Notes: generated by a model not told the origin, from the sequence alone. A stretch of DNA of 64,000 nucleotides from Aquibacillus rhizosphaerae (GCF_030282825.1 NZ_JASTZU010000037.1:124001-188000), one strand, 5' to 3'; positions 8,027 to 17,287 are shown, counted from the first letter of the stretch. Made by a program: numbers and translations.

Positions 8027-8755
8027 CTATTTTAAATTAGCAATATGTGAATACACATCCTTTAAATCGGAAAAACCTAACTCTTGTACGGTACGGACAC
8101 TTTCAGCCCAAAGCTTCGCTGTAGCAATTGCATCATGTAGTGCATGGTGTCTTTGGTTGATCGTAATACCATAATGAGCGCAGCAATCATCAAGTGTTAC
8201 TAACTTCGATTCAGGTTCAATAATCTTAGTTAAAAAGGATGTGTCAATAATCCGGTGTGCAAAATTCGTTTTTAACACTGACCAGGTAGCATGTTGCATA
8301 AATTGTTTTTCATGACTTGAATGATGTGCCACAAGTGTATCACTCTTAGTAAATTGAAAAAAATCTCTTAATACCTTGTTCATCGAATCTGCATTCAATA
8401 GTTCCGTTTTTGTTATTCCCGTCAATCTTTCTATTTCTTCAGAGGGTTCTTCCTCACTATAAACAGGAGCATAAAACACTTCATCTTGAAGTAGTTTATC
8501 ACCCTGCATCTTAATTGCACCAATAGATAATATTGTATCACCCTTATAAGGATAGAATCCTGTGGTTTCAATATCGAATACCACTACTTTCAAATCATCA
8601 AAAGGGATCTGTAATACATCTTTATTTTTCAGCTCTCTTTGAAGGCTTCTAAGATAAGCTATTTTATTTGGATCAGCCTGATTTGGCAAAGACGTGTATA
8701 CACTAGAATTTAGTTTTCCTGACATCTGTTTAACAAATTGAATCATATGGTTCAT
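8027..8755 (-). CDS. DnaQ-like 3'-5' exonuclease (DEDDh)
   Basis: A 242-residue protein with the exonuclease domain of the DnaQ/PolC-epsilon type. VVVFDIETTGFYPYKGDTIL carries the first Asp and Glu. SDTLVAHHSSHEKQF holds the second block and HHALHDAIATAKLW the HxxxxD third block. Such enzymes remove nucleotides from DNA or RNA 3' ends with two metal ions. About 60 residues precede the domain. ATG 8755 overlaps the TGA of the upstream nucleotidyltransferase gene (ATGA), showing translational coupling; in-frame starts further upstream have poorer context. A stand-alone exonuclease coupled to a DUF294 protein and a permease gene is not the usual DNA polymerase setting, so a signalling or tRNA/nucleotide role is possible (inference). 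Confidence 0.85.
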   Translation of the reverse strand: MNHMIQFVKQMSGKLNSSVYTSLPNQADPNKIAYLRSLQRELKNKDVLQIPFDDLKVVVFDIETTGFYPYKGDTILSIGAIKMQGDKLLQDEVFYAPVYSEEEPSEEIERLTGITKTELLNADSMNKVLRDFFQFTKSDTLVAHHSSHEKQFMQHATWSVLKTNFAHRIIDTSFLTKIIEPESKLVTLDDCCAHYGITINQRHHALHDAIATAKLWAESVRTVQELGFSDLKDVYSHIANLK

Positions 8756-9723
8756 AACCATGTGGAACACTCTTTTTCAACTATCGTCTTCGTTTCAGAA
8801 AAAAGCTTATATCCTTTTTTCATGAATTCTTTCAGCTCCTGTTTTTCTCCTTTTGTTAAGGCACTCACCGGTATGTGGTGTACCTCTTCATAACTTTTCG
8901 CATCTCTTCGAAAATAAAGGCGGAAATCGAGTAGGCGTTTGAAATCTTCTTCATACCTTTTTATAAAAGGATAATTGTCACTAAGTTCACCAAATCTAGA
9001 CAACGTAGAAGGTTTAACTATCTTATCTTTTAAAGCAAGCAATCGCAATGCATTAACATAAGGAAAAAATGTCGTTTGTTTCAGCTGAATACTTCCTGAA
9101 TGTTCCCCTTTCAACTCAGGGAGTAGTTGACCAAATGCACCGATTCCCTTTTTAACAAAACTCACATTTTCTACTAATCTAATATATAGGTGTGGTTTTT
9201 CTTGTAAAATAGAAAAAGCGGTATTTTTTAATTGATCCAAAAAAGTTGTTTCCCCAATTAATACACGAGAATCAAAAAAAGTTAAAAAGTGACGTAATGA
9301 ATCCCACTTTGCTTCTAGCAACCATCTTTCCACTTGTATTTCCCATCGTTCAATTGATTGGCACCATATTGAATTAGATGCCATCACATTTCCATCACAT
9401 AGCTCATAGCCCACTTTTGTTAAGCCATTGGTTATCTCAGACCCTAACCTTAAGAAGTAAGCTTGACAGTCGTCACTACCATCAAAAATAATTCCATGGT
9501 CCTGATCACTCCAAACGGATTGTTCGAATCTCCCCGCACTTCCCATTAAAAAGAAAGCAAAGGGAGCAGGGGGGATCCCCCACTCACCTTCTACTTTGTC
9601 CATTGCAATCTTAACGGTATTATCTATTATTTGATCATGAAAATGATTTAACCTTTCGTGATTGTTTGAAACTTTGGTCATTTGTTGATGTCGAAATTGT
9701 TGTATTTCGTCATAACTATTCAC
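8752..9723 (-). CDS. GlnD-like nucleotidyltransferase (DUF294 / substrate-binding domain)
   Basis: A 323-residue cytosolic protein. Residues about 50-85 hold the nucleotidyltransferase signature FFLMGSAGRFEQSVWSDQDH, i.e. a GSxGR-E box followed by the metal-binding D-x-D. This is the core found in GlnD/GlnE enzymes that uridylylate or adenylylate PII and glutamine synthetase. The C-terminal half (about 180-320) matches the helical domain that accompanies DUF294 proteins. The CBS domains often seen in relatives are absent. The start is GTG with GAGGG upstream. It sits 39 bases after amtB and is coupled to the exonuclease. By position it could modify a nitrogen regulator, but no PII (glnK) gene is present here. 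The target is unknown. Confidence 0.8.
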   Translation of the reverse strand: MNSYDEIQQFRHQQMTKVSNNHERLNHFHDQIIDNTVKIAMDKVEGEWGIPPAPFAFFLMGSAGRFEQSVWSDQDHGIIFDGSDDCQAYFLRLGSEITNGLTKVGYELCDGNVMASNSIWCQSIERWEIQVERWLLEAKWDSLRHFLTFFDSRVLIGETTFLDQLKNTAFSILQEKPHLYIRLVENVSFVKKGIGAFGQLLPELKGEHSGSIQLKQTTFFPYVNALRLLALKDKIVKPSTLSRFGELSDNYPFIKRYEEDFKRLLDFRLYFRRDAKSYEEVHHIPVSALTKGEKQELKEFMKKGYKLFSETKTIVEKECSTWL

Positions 9724-9762
9724 ACTCGCATCAATCCCTCGTTTTACTAAAGTAAACGGTTT

Positions 9763-11022
9763 TTATGCACCTGATTTATCACTAGGGTGAGGAATGTTTT
9801 CTGGATAACCATAACCACCGTGTTCACTTAAATCAAGACCGATAATCTCTTCTTCTTCTGTTACACGAATACCACCCATGACTTTATCCATAATCTTTAA
9901 GATGACGAAGGCTACGACAAATGCATATAGACCACTAGTAACAACACCCATCGCTTGAACACCTAGTTGTGTAAAACCACCGCCGTAGAATAGACCTGCC
10001 TGACCGACGAATGCATATTCTGGCACTGTAAATAATCCGTTGGCTAGAGTACCCCAAACACCTACAACACCGTGAACAGATAATGCGAAAATAGGATCAT
10101 CAATTTTAGCTTTATCAAACATCTTCATACTAAACACTACAATTATACCACCAATAATACCGATTACTACCGCAGCCCAAGGGTCTACGAAACCTGCAGG
10201 AGCTGTAATTGCTACTAGACCAGCTAAAGCACCATTCAATGTTGTAGGAACATCCGCTTTACCAGTAAGTGCCCAAGCTACAAACATCGCAGCCACAGCA
10301 CCTGCAGCAGCAGCTAGTTGTGTGTTAAGGATGGCAAAACCAAAGAATGCATCAGCTACTTCAAATGTACTAGCACCATTAAAACCAAACCAACCTACCC
10401 ATAACAGTAATACACCTAGTGCAGTAAATACTTGGTTGTGACCAGCAATCTCATTAGAAGAACCATCTTTATTGTATTTTCCAATACGAGGCTTCAATAT
10501 AATGGTTGCAGCCAAAGCTGCCATCGCACCTGTTAAGTGCACAACTGTAGAACCAGCAAAGTCTTGTTTTCCGTGATCAGCTAACCAACCACCACCCCAG
10601 ATCCAATGTGCTACAACTGGATAGATTACTGCTGAGAATAATAGAGCGAATATAACATAAGCAGATAATTTCGCACGTTCAGCAAATCCACCAAACGCAA
10701 TTGTTAAAGATATTAAAGCAAACATCATTTGGAACATAAAGTCAACTGCAGGAGATAATCCTTCTCCACTGAAAGATGAATCTCCATAAAAGAAGTTAGA
10801 CATTCCAATAAACCAGTTACCATCTCCATAAATAAATCCATAACCAACAGCCCAGAAAACTAATGAACCTATTCCAGCTGTGAAAATTGTTTTACCAGCA
10901 ATGTGACCAGCGTTTTTCATTCTAGTCGAACCTGCTTCAAGTAAAATAAATCCACCTAACATAAGTAAAACTAAAAAAGTCCCTATGATAACCCAAAGAT
11001 TATCCATCAATACTATTTCCAT
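9763..11022 (-). CDS. amtB: Ammonium channel/transporter, Amt family
   Basis: A 419-residue membrane protein with about eleven spans that conducts ammonium/ammonia into the cell. Typical blocks are GFILLEAGSTRMKNAGHI near the start, VHLTGAMAALAA, GWFGFNGAS (pore region) and VHGVVGVWGTLANGLF with the conserved pore histidine. ATG 11022 with GGGGAG upstream is preferred to a start nine codons earlier. The first gene of the operon has a TTGACA-like -35 and a GlnR/TnrA consensus box upstream (11110-11126), which indicates induction under nitrogen limitation. In Bacillus the partner gene is glnK; here a GlnD-like nucleotidyltransferase gene takes that position. Confidence 0.92.
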   Translation of the reverse strand: MEIVLMDNLWVIIGTFLVLLMLGGFILLEAGSTRMKNAGHIAGKTIFTAGIGSLVFWAVGYGFIYGDGNWFIGMSNFFYGDSSFSGEGLSPAVDFMFQMMFALISLTIAFGGFAERAKLSAYVIFALLFSAVIYPVVAHWIWGGGWLADHGKQDFAGSTVVHLTGAMAALAATIILKPRIGKYNKDGSSNEIAGHNQVFTALGVLLLWVGWFGFNGASTFEVADAFFGFAILNTQLAAAAGAVAAMFVAWALTGKADVPTTLNGALAGLVAITAPAGFVDPWAAVVIGIIGGIIVVFSMKMFDKAKIDDPIFALSVHGVVGVWGTLANGLFTVPEYAFVGQAGLFYGGGFTQLGVQAMGVVTSGLYAFVVAFVILKIMDKVMGGIRVTEEEEIIGLDLSEHGGYGYPENIPHPSDKSGA

Positions 11023-11049
11023 ATTATCTTCTCCCCTTTTGCGTAACAT

Positions 11050-11356
11050 CTGTTAACATCACTTGTTAACTACTAATCTACCAGTGTCAAAATTTTCGCA
11101 CAATAAACTTGTAAGAAAATCTAACAAAGTAATTTCTTTGATCAATAGTGTTTATTCTTTCAACAGGCAATAGATCAACGGTTTATTAGCATTTTATTCT
11201 TTTAAATTTATTTTGAATTTATTTTAAAATTAAAATATAAATACAAATAAAAGTACAAACCAGTGTATGATAAAAGCGTTACCGATCCGTTCGAAACCAT
11301 AATATTCTTCCCCGCTAAACAGACACCCTGCGCATGATTTATCGAAAAGTTGACAC
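11050..11356. other. Regulatory region upstream of amtB
   Basis: It contains a TTGACA hexamer on the minus strand (11085-11090), two GTTAAC words seven bases apart (about 11052-11070), and the GlnR/TnrA-type box. The remainder (11130-11356) is AT-rich without an evident gene. Confidence 0.5.
11110..11126 (-). promoter_or_regulatory. GlnR/TnrA-type operator upstream of amtB
   Basis: TGTAA-GAAAATC-TAACA is an exact match to the established consensus TGTNA-N7-TNACA. It lies about 88 bases before the amtB start and some 20 bases upstream of a TTGACA hexamer, a position compatible with activation by TnrA or a relative. Confidence 0.75.
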
Positions 11357-11403
11357 AAAAATAAGAGGGATGATATGTGGACACCGGTCCACGTATCATC
11401 CCC
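11357..11403 (-). terminator. Strong terminator of the CDGSH gene (possibly bidirectional)
   Basis: GGGATGATA and GTGGAC arms pair across an ACCGGT centre with one mismatch. On the minus strand TTATTTTTG follows. Confidence 0.8.
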
Positions 11404-11419
11404 CTTATTCTTAGGTTCT

Positions 11420-11629
11420 TTATTTTACTCTCGACTTATCTTCAAATCCTATTGACTTATGGGTGCCATCACAAAATGGCTTGTTGTTTGAAGCACCACA
11501 GCGACATAACGAAAAAACACGCTTTGTTTCATACACATTTCCATCAGTATCTAATAATTCCACATTGCCTTTAACAAATATCGAACCATTATCTCTTATT
11601 TGGATAACAGCCTTATTTTCTTCACTCAT
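11420..11629 (-). CDS. CDGSH-type iron-sulfur domain protein
   Basis: A 69-residue protein made of a single CDGSH (mitoNEET-like) domain. The cluster ligands are in FSLCRCGASNNKPFCDGTHK: C-x-C, then C and H of CDGTH, which bind a 2Fe-2S cluster by three Cys and one His. Residues 1-40 form the beta strand region (VIQIRDNGSIFVKGNVELLD). GGGGTGA precedes ATG and a strong terminator follows, so it is monocistronic. Bacterial members are presumed to carry electrons or clusters; the partner is unknown. Confidence 0.9.
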   Translation of the reverse strand: MSEENKAVIQIRDNGSIFVKGNVELLDTDGNVYETKRVFSLCRCGASNNKPFCDGTHKSIGFEDKSRVK

Positions 11630-11742
11630 GTCTTGTCACCCCTTATATAATTGTACGTGGTAACGGAACATGTGTCTAGAACCAATAAAGCTATTCGTTC
11701 TAGAGTACACATCCAATACAGTAAAGGCAACATAACTTTCTC

Positions 11743-12651
11743 TTACTCTAGCTCGTATGGGGTTTCTTGATAAACATAATAATTAAGCCAATTAGAAAGT
11801 AACATGTTTGAATGAGAACGCCAACGTAACAATGGCTGTTGCTTATCATCATTATTCGGAAAATAATTTTCTGGTAACTTCGTGTGTAATCCTTTTTCAA
11901 GGTCGCGTATATATTCTTCTTGAAGCGTACATGCGTCATATTCCGGATGACCTGTAACAAATATTTGGTTACCACTTTTTGATGCAACAATATAAATACC
12001 TGCTTCTTCTGACTCGCTTAAGATTTCCAAGTCCGGAATTGCTATTATTTCTTCCCTGTTAAGATCCGCATACCTTGAGTGCGGAACAAAGAATTCTTCA
12101 TCGAATCCACTTAACAATTTCATTTGGTTATTCTTGATTGTATGTGGAAAGATCCCAAATATTTTTTCAGGTAAAATATATTTATTTACACCATAGTGAA
12201 AATAAAGTCCTGCTAGCGCACCCCAGCACATATGCAATGTAGAAGTGACGTTTGTTACACTCCAATTCAGAATTTGCTTTAACTCTTCCCAATAAGTAAC
12301 GGACTCAAATTCTAGTTTTTCAATTGGTGCACCAGTAATAATTAACCCATCAAACCTTTTATCTTTCACATCCTCAAACGTTTTATAAAATGTTTTAAGA
12401 TGATCATATGGGGTATTTTGCGACGTGTAAGTATTGGTATGTAGAAGAGAGACATCTACCTGCAACGGACTATTACTTAGTAAACGCAAAAATTGCGTTT
12501 CCGTTTTCTCCTTTAAAGGCATCAAATTCAATATAAGAATTTTTAGTGGACGAATATCCTGCTGATATGCTCGACTCTCATCCATAACAAATATATTTTC
12601 TTGTTTCAATTTTTCTTTTGCAGGAAGGTGATCTGGAATTTTGATCGGCAT
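11743..12651 (-). CDS. metA: Homoserine O-acetyltransferase, MetA type
   Basis: A 302-residue cytosolic enzyme that acylates homoserine in methionine synthesis. Cys142 ([10 protein letters not shown]) is the nucleophile, and His235 with Glu237 (VTGHPEYDA) complete the catalytic set; the numbering equals that of characterised MetA proteins. Residue 111 is Glu ([10 protein letters not shown]). In the family, Glu at 111 goes with acetyl-CoA and Gly with succinyl-CoA, so acetyl-homoserine is the expected product despite the common succinyltransferase label. AAGGAG lies upstream of ATG. No SAM riboswitch or T-box is visible in the 240 bases upstream. It stands alone. Confidence 0.93.
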   Translation of the reverse strand: MPIKIPDHLPAKEKLKQENIFVMDESRAYQQDIRPLKILILNLMPLKEKTETQFLRLLSNSPLQVDVSLLHTNTYTSQNTPYDHLKTFYKTFEDVKDKRFDGLIITGAPIEKLEFESVTYWEELKQILNWSVTNVTSTLHMCWGALAGLYFHYGVNKYILPEKIFGIFPHTIKNNQMKLLSGFDEEFFVPHSRYADLNREEIIAIPDLEILSESEEAGIYIVASKSGNQIFVTGHPEYDACTLQEEYIRDLEKGLHTKLPENYFPNNDDKQQPLLRWRSHSNMLLSNWLNYYVYQETPYELE

Positions 12652-12894
12652 TACGCAACTTCTCCTTTAATCTACGAGATACATTATTAATAAATCTTCT
12701 CTAATCACTAAGTATAACTATTATAACTGATGAACTCTTATTATAAAACTTAGGGAATTCAGATAAATCAACTTTTTTCTAATTTATGTAGAAAAATATT
12801 GCAGAACCTTATTATATCCGTTTCTAGACAAAAATGGTCCTGTGTTTTTATGGAATTTTCCTCCACAATCACAAGACCACATTATACATTAATT

Positions 12895-13671
12895 TTAAAC
12901 CATTTCACTTTGTTTATTTTCAATCAATAGCTTCTTTAGCAACTTCTTCACCAAAGTTGCTGATTTCACTTTAATATTTAGACTAGGTGATACTTCCACT
13001 TGATAGGCACTATTATGAATACAAATTTTCAAATCATCTACTGTTTCACACTCTTTTTCTAGTTTATTGATCACACTACCATATTGTAAATATTGATGTG
13101 TGTCACTTCCTCCAACAATCGGTAAACCCACCTTCTGCGCAAATTCAGTTAGTTTTGCACTATAGGATTCATACCCTTGTGCATACAAATCTTTTCCATT
13201 TAGGTCAAGTGCATCTAGTCGTTGAAGTTGGTCTGTCTCTAAATGGAATAGTGGTGTACTTTCCCTAAATGGATGAGCACCAATTTTGAGTATGTTAAAT
13301 TCTTCCGCTATATCTAGTAAACCATTAAAGGAAATGAAATTTTCTTCTTTTAAATTACTTGATAATTCGTTTCTAATAGTCAGTACATCTTCTCGACTAC
13401 CAATTAACAATATGTGACCAACCTCTTTTATATCAACCTCAATTCCGGGAAATAACTTTAAACCGTCTATATTATAATATCCGTTTTGATAGGTATAATG
13501 AGCTTCGAGAAAATCATATATATCCTGAAATCGAGTTGTATTAAAATGCTCTGTCATTGCTAGTGCATCTAAATCAGATTTCTTTGCTTCTTTCATCATC
13601 TCTATGAAATATTCCGGCATAAATTTTGATTTTTTAGAGATTTTTACATGACTATGAAAGTCTATATTCAT
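12895..13671 (-). CDS. PHP-domain phosphoesterase-like protein
   Basis: A 258-residue protein of the polymerase-and-histidinol-phosphatase superfamily. Metal-site motifs appear in order: DFHSHVKIS at the N-terminus, MTEHFNTT, GIEVDIKEVGHILLIG, KIGAHPFR, and VGGSDTHQY near the C-terminus. These bind three metal ions and usually hydrolyse phosphate esters. AGGAGGGG precedes ATG. It is the last gene of the ECF transporter operon, 22 bases after ecfT. It may therefore dephosphorylate or otherwise process the imported compound (inference). The substrate is not known. Confidence 0.8.
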   Translation of the reverse strand: MNIDFHSHVKISKKSKFMPEYFIEMMKEAKKSDLDALAMTEHFNTTRFQDIYDFLEAHYTYQNGYYNIDGLKLFPGIEVDIKEVGHILLIGSREDVLTIRNELSSNLKEENFISFNGLLDIAEEFNILKIGAHPFRESTPLFHLETDQLQRLDALDLNGKDLYAQGYESYSAKLTEFAQKVGLPIVGGSDTHQYLQYGSVINKLEKECETVDDLKICIHNSAYQVEVSPSLNIKVKSATLVKKLLKKLLIENKQSEMV

Positions 13672-13693
13672 AAGACCCCTCCTAAATTACTTT

Positions 13694-14512
13694 TTATATA
13701 TTATTCCCTACTGAAAATACACAAAGTATATATATAATTGAAAAAATTAGAAACGTATAATCACGTGTTCGAAGAGATAAGTGAGCTAATTTAATCTTTT
13801 TCACCTCTGGATGGTTAAATCCATAAAAGCTTCCCTTTGTTTCTAATGCCTCCACTGTTGTTCTAGCTCGTTTGGTCGTACTTAACAATAAAGGGTAAAA
13901 AGAAAGCACTGCGATCTTAGAGAAATAGATAATAGATCGCCAATAGAGTAGTCCATTTTTTTCAGGTGCCTTTCCACGAAGTCGAAATGATAGAAAAATA
14001 TGATGATATTCTTCTAGTAAACTCGGTAACATACGATAACCATAAGCAATACTAAAAGATACTTGACCTGGCAATCCTATTTTAAGTAACCCATCACTCA
14101 ACTTCTCTGGATCCATGGAACAAAAAACAGTTATGCTAGCTAAGGAAATGATAGATAGCTTTAAAGTAAGAATTAAAAGGGGTAAAATAACAGTAATATC
14201 CCCTCCAAAAAACCATGAAGCAATAAGTAAGTAACCACCTTGTCCTAATAATCCAAGTGAAAGGATAAGAATGATTAAAGGACTCACTTTTGACATGCTA
14301 GTCGTTGCTATCATAAAAAAGAACATCCCTAACAAGATTACCTGATTATGAATAAACCATGGTACAATACCAAAAAACAGATACCATACAAATAACGTAC
14401 GCGGGTCCAATTTCGCTAAGAAAGTATTGCTATTTCCATAAGCTGTATTCAATAGTTCTATTTTAACTTGTTCAACGGATAATTTTTCAGACAGTTTTCG
14501 TGTATATTCCAT
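13694..14512 (-). CDS. ECF transporter transmembrane component (EcfT)
   Basis: A 272-residue membrane protein, the scaffold of an energy-coupling-factor importer. It has a soluble N-terminal stretch, about five to six membrane spans, and two basic coupling helices facing the ATPases (SFRLRGKAPEKN and TKRARTTVEALETKGSFYG). The Ala-Arg-Gly type coupling motifs are thus partly varied. GAGGGG lies just before ATG 14512. The gene overlaps the ATPase gene by 26 bases, so the two are translated together. It belongs to the ecfS-ecfAA'-ecfT-PHP operon. Confidence 0.82.
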   Translation of the reverse strand: MEYTRKLSEKLSVEQVKIELLNTAYGNSNTFLAKLDPRTLFVWYLFFGIVPWFIHNQVILLGMFFFMIATTSMSKVSPLIILILSLGLLGQGGYLLIASWFFGGDITVILPLLILTLKLSIISLASITVFCSMDPEKLSDGLLKIGLPGQVSFSIAYGYRMLPSLLEEYHHIFLSFRLRGKAPEKNGLLYWRSIIYFSKIAVLSFYPLLLSTTKRARTTVEALETKGSFYGFNHPEVKKIKLAHLSLRTRDYTFLIFSIIYILCVFSVGNNI

Positions 14513-16211
14513 ATGAAGTCCCCTCTCTTTTAACCGAGTGAACAAAGTCGTCTACTGTGTACATTAGTTGTGACATGTTTAATCTTCTACTTAGCTCCAA
14601 AATCTGAGGGGGTTTGAGGCCAGCTACCTCAAGTAACTGTAAATTATTAAACACTGAATCACGTGTACCGTCGTGGATGATTTCCCCTTCATTTAAAACT
14701 ATAATTCTATTTGCCCATTCTGCTACAAGCTGCATGTCGTGGGTAGCTACAACCGCAGCACCAACTTGATCACCTAAAGAAGAAATCAATTCAGTAATAT
14801 GCTTTCTAGTCGCAATATCGAGGTTTGCAGTTGGTTCATCAAGTAAAATAACTGATGGATTCATTGCGACACCAATGGCTAGTGAAGCACGCCGTTGTTG
14901 ACCACCACTCATTAGCCTACTATCTCGATCCTGTAAATCCGTCAGTTCAAATTGTCTTAGTATTCTTTCTACAATTAACTTATAGTCGGGAACTTTTCTA
15001 GCTTTCAAGAAAAATTCAACATCTTTACGGACTGAGTCCTCAATAAACATTTCTTCCGGATTTTGATAAATGTATGTCACAAGGTCTGCCATTTTTTCTG
15101 GAGAATACTTTCTTGTGTTTCTACCATGTACAATCACATTCCCTTGCTCCGGTTTAACAAGTCCCGTGATTAACCTTAAAAGTGAGGATTTACCAGCACC
15201 ATTATTTCCCACTAGAGCAATACGCTCACCCCGATTTATCGTTAGAGAAATATCTTTCAATACTTTTTTTCGTGACCGATTTATCGTTTTATATGAAAAA
15301 CTTATATCTTCTATTTTGATCAAACTTTCCAATTGATCACTGTTTTTACTATCAGGAACAGATTTATTGCTTGTATTTTTTAGATAACACGGAAAAGATG
15401 ATACCGCTTCTGCAAGCGTTATCGGGTAGTCACTCATTTCAAGGAAACCAATCTTATGAGCTGCTTGAGTAACTTGGGGTGGATAGATTTGACTATCTAG
15501 AAGTTGATTGACCTCTCTTAATGCTTGTTGTGTATTCTTTTTCCACAAAACTTGTCCCGCTTCCATTAGCACGACTTGGTTACAGTAATCTGCAATAAAT
15601 TCGGTATGGTGCTCGATAACTATAATTGTTTTACCAAAGTCTTCATTTAACTTTTTTAATATGTTATATGTCTCTTCCGCATGATAAGGATCAAGTTGGG
15701 CAACAGGCTCATCTATTATTAAAATATCCGGATCAAGAGAAAGTACCCCAGCAAGGGCCAGCAAATGTTTTTGGCCACCACTCAACTGCCAAATAAACTC
15801 ATTATCTAAACCAGTTAACCCCACTGTTGCTAAAGATTGCCTTCCCCTATCCTTATAATCATGGTAACCAAAATTAAGTGGGGCAAAGCTAGCATCATCT
15901 AGGACCCTAGGGCTTACAAGCTGGTTTTCAAAATCTTGATAAATATAACCAACCTGATGTGATAATTCTGCTACTTTATGATCCGTTGTCAGTAGGCCAT
16001 TTACAGTGACTTTGCCAGTAAAATCACCAACATAGTAATGCGGGATAAGTCCATTCAACAACTTTCCGAGCGTAGATTTCCCACAACCATTGCTTCCCAT
16101 AACAGCGATGAAATCACCTTTATTTACGGTTAAAGAAACATCCCTTAATACCGGTAACTCCCCTCCCGGATACTTAAATGTTACATTTTCAATTAGTATC
16201 TGTTCGGTCAT
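14487..16211 (-). CDS. ECF transporter ATPase, fused double-domain
   Basis: A 574-residue protein carrying two ABC ATPase domains in one chain, like YkoD of B. subtilis. Domain 1 (about 1-240) has Walker A GSNGCGKST at 39-46, signature LSGGQKHLLALA and Walker B ILIIDEP. Domain 2 (about 295-520) has Walker A GNNGAGKSS, signature MSGGQQRRASLA and VILLDEP. Both switch histidines (VIEHH, VATHD) are present, so both sites look competent. Start ATGA overlaps the stop of the S-component gene. It powers uptake through EcfT and the adjacent S protein. Confidence 0.88.
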   Translation of the reverse strand: MTEQILIENVTFKYPGGELPVLRDVSLTVNKGDFIAVMGSNGCGKSTLGKLLNGLIPHYYVGDFTGKVTVNGLLTTDHKVAELSHQVGYIYQDFENQLVSPRVLDDASFAPLNFGYHDYKDRGRQSLATVGLTGLDNEFIWQLSGGQKHLLALAGVLSLDPDILIIDEPVAQLDPYHAEETYNILKKLNEDFGKTIIVIEHHTEFIADYCNQVVLMEAGQVLWKKNTQQALREVNQLLDSQIYPPQVTQAAHKIGFLEMSDYPITLAEAVSSFPCYLKNTSNKSVPDSKNSDQLESLIKIEDISFSYKTINRSRKKVLKDISLTINRGERIALVGNNGAGKSSLLRLITGLVKPEQGNVIVHGRNTRKYSPEKMADLVTYIYQNPEEMFIEDSVRKDVEFFLKARKVPDYKLIVERILRQFELTDLQDRDSRLMSGGQQRRASLAIGVAMNPSVILLDEPTANLDIATRKHITELISSLGDQVGAAVVATHDMQLVAEWANRIIVLNEGEIIHDGTRDSVFNNLQLLEVAGLKPPQILELSRRLNMSQLMYTVDDFVHSVKREGTSYGIYTKTV

Positions 16212-17098
16212 GAAAGAACCTTCTTTTCACTTTGATTGTCCATTAATCTATTATTCTTCTTATTTCTTAACATTAAAAGTATCGTAATTAATGCTATAAC
16301 ACCTGCAATACCTAAACTCACCCAGATAAACCATTCTCCATACCTGTCAACAAAATCCGCATCCCATTCTAAAATGTTGATACCAGATTCAGCTAAAAAT
16401 TCAAATAAAAAGGCACTAAATGCCAGAATAACCGCTATAATTATAAATCTAGGAGCGAGTACTTCTCCAATAGAGAATTTTACTGTGTTATCTCTTGGCT
16501 TTAAGCCTAATAATGGCTCAATTTTCCCATATAATCGAGGAACTAAGTATAGCGTTGGAATCAAGGCAAATAGAATACCCGAGAACAACACATCATTAAG
16601 AAACGCAAAGCCTTCAATTATAACGACACTCTCTGCTAAACCAGGTACAGCTTCTAATTCTTCTACACCTATCCAAACCTTGCCTATATCAACCATCATA
16701 CTGATCATCTGGTGGATAGCAACGCCTGTAATCGCTGCAATTCCTACTTGTTTTTTATTCTTCGGATCGTTCACTAATGACCCTGCGATAAACATTGCCA
16801 AAGAGAAAGCAATAAACTTTTCAATTTCTCCGAATCCGCCAAATTGCCCTAACATTATTTCACCAAAAATAATTTCTCCTAGTGAAGCACCTATTGCAGC
16901 ATAAAGCGGATGAAATAAAATACATAATGTTAATGGAATAAAAGCGAAGTATTCCACCGATAATTCAATTGGTCCAAAATTCACTGATGGAACTAGTTCC
17001 GTAATCATGTTGGATAAACCATAAAGGGACATAGATAAAATAAATACCATCATCTTTTGTGATTGTGTTAGAACGTACCTTTCTTTCAATTGGCTCAC
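16208..17098 (-). CDS. ECF transporter substrate-binding (S) component, substrate unknown
   Basis: A 296-residue membrane protein with about seven hydrophobic spans, longer than most S components (about 180-200). The extra length is a C-terminal pair of spans and a basic tail. QKMMVFILSMSLYGLSNMI, FGPIELSVEYFAF and FHPLYAAIGASLGEIIFGEI match the general S-component layout, with an acidic/aromatic pocket region. It starts with GTG preceded by GGAGGT. It is the first gene of the operon and overlaps the ATPase gene by four bases, which is the main evidence for its role. No vitamin riboswitch precedes it, so a classic thiamin, riboflavin or folate role is not supported. Confidence 0.72.
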   Translation of the reverse strand: MSQLKERYVLTQSQKMMVFILSMSLYGLSNMITELVPSVNFGPIELSVEYFAFIPLTLCILFHPLYAAIGASLGEIIFGEIMLGQFGGFGEIEKFIAFSLAMFIAGSLVNDPKNKKQVGIAAITGVAIHQMISMMVDIGKVWIGVEELEAVPGLAESVVIIEGFAFLNDVLFSGILFALIPTLYLVPRLYGKIEPLLGLKPRDNTVKFSIGEVLAPRFIIIAVILAFSAFLFEFLAESGINILEWDADFVDRYGEWFIWVSLGIAGVIALITILLMLRNKKNNRLMDNQSEKKVLS

Positions 17099-17177
17099 TC
17101 TTCATACCTCCTTAATTTCTATTACATTTATTGTAGAACATGAGTATTAAAGCAGTATGTTTCTATAGTAAAAACAG

Positions 17178-17222
17178 TGTAAATTAATCATCATTTTTTA
17201 ACATTTTGTAAATTAACTTACA
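17178..17222. promoter_or_regulatory. Candidate operator between the ECF operon and the RpiR gene
   Basis: TGTAAATTAA occurs twice (17178 and 17207). The second copy lies in a 16-bp inverted repeat TGTAA-ATTAAC-TTACA. The site lies in the divergent promoter region and could be bound by the adjacent RpiR-type regulator. The spacer is six, not seven, so it is not a GlnR box. Confidence 0.4.
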
Positions 17223-17287
17223 TTACTCTATTTTCTATATTCTAAATATGCTACGATAACAACGAAATTTATAAGGAGGTATTCGTA

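Noticed and set aside
12652-12894. SAM riboswitch or T-box before metA
   Set aside because: No conserved S-box core or T-box sequence could be found; only AT-rich promoter-like DNA.
17207-17222. GlnR/TnrA site between the ECF and RpiR genes
   Set aside because: The spacer between TGTAA and TTACA is six bases, not the required seven.
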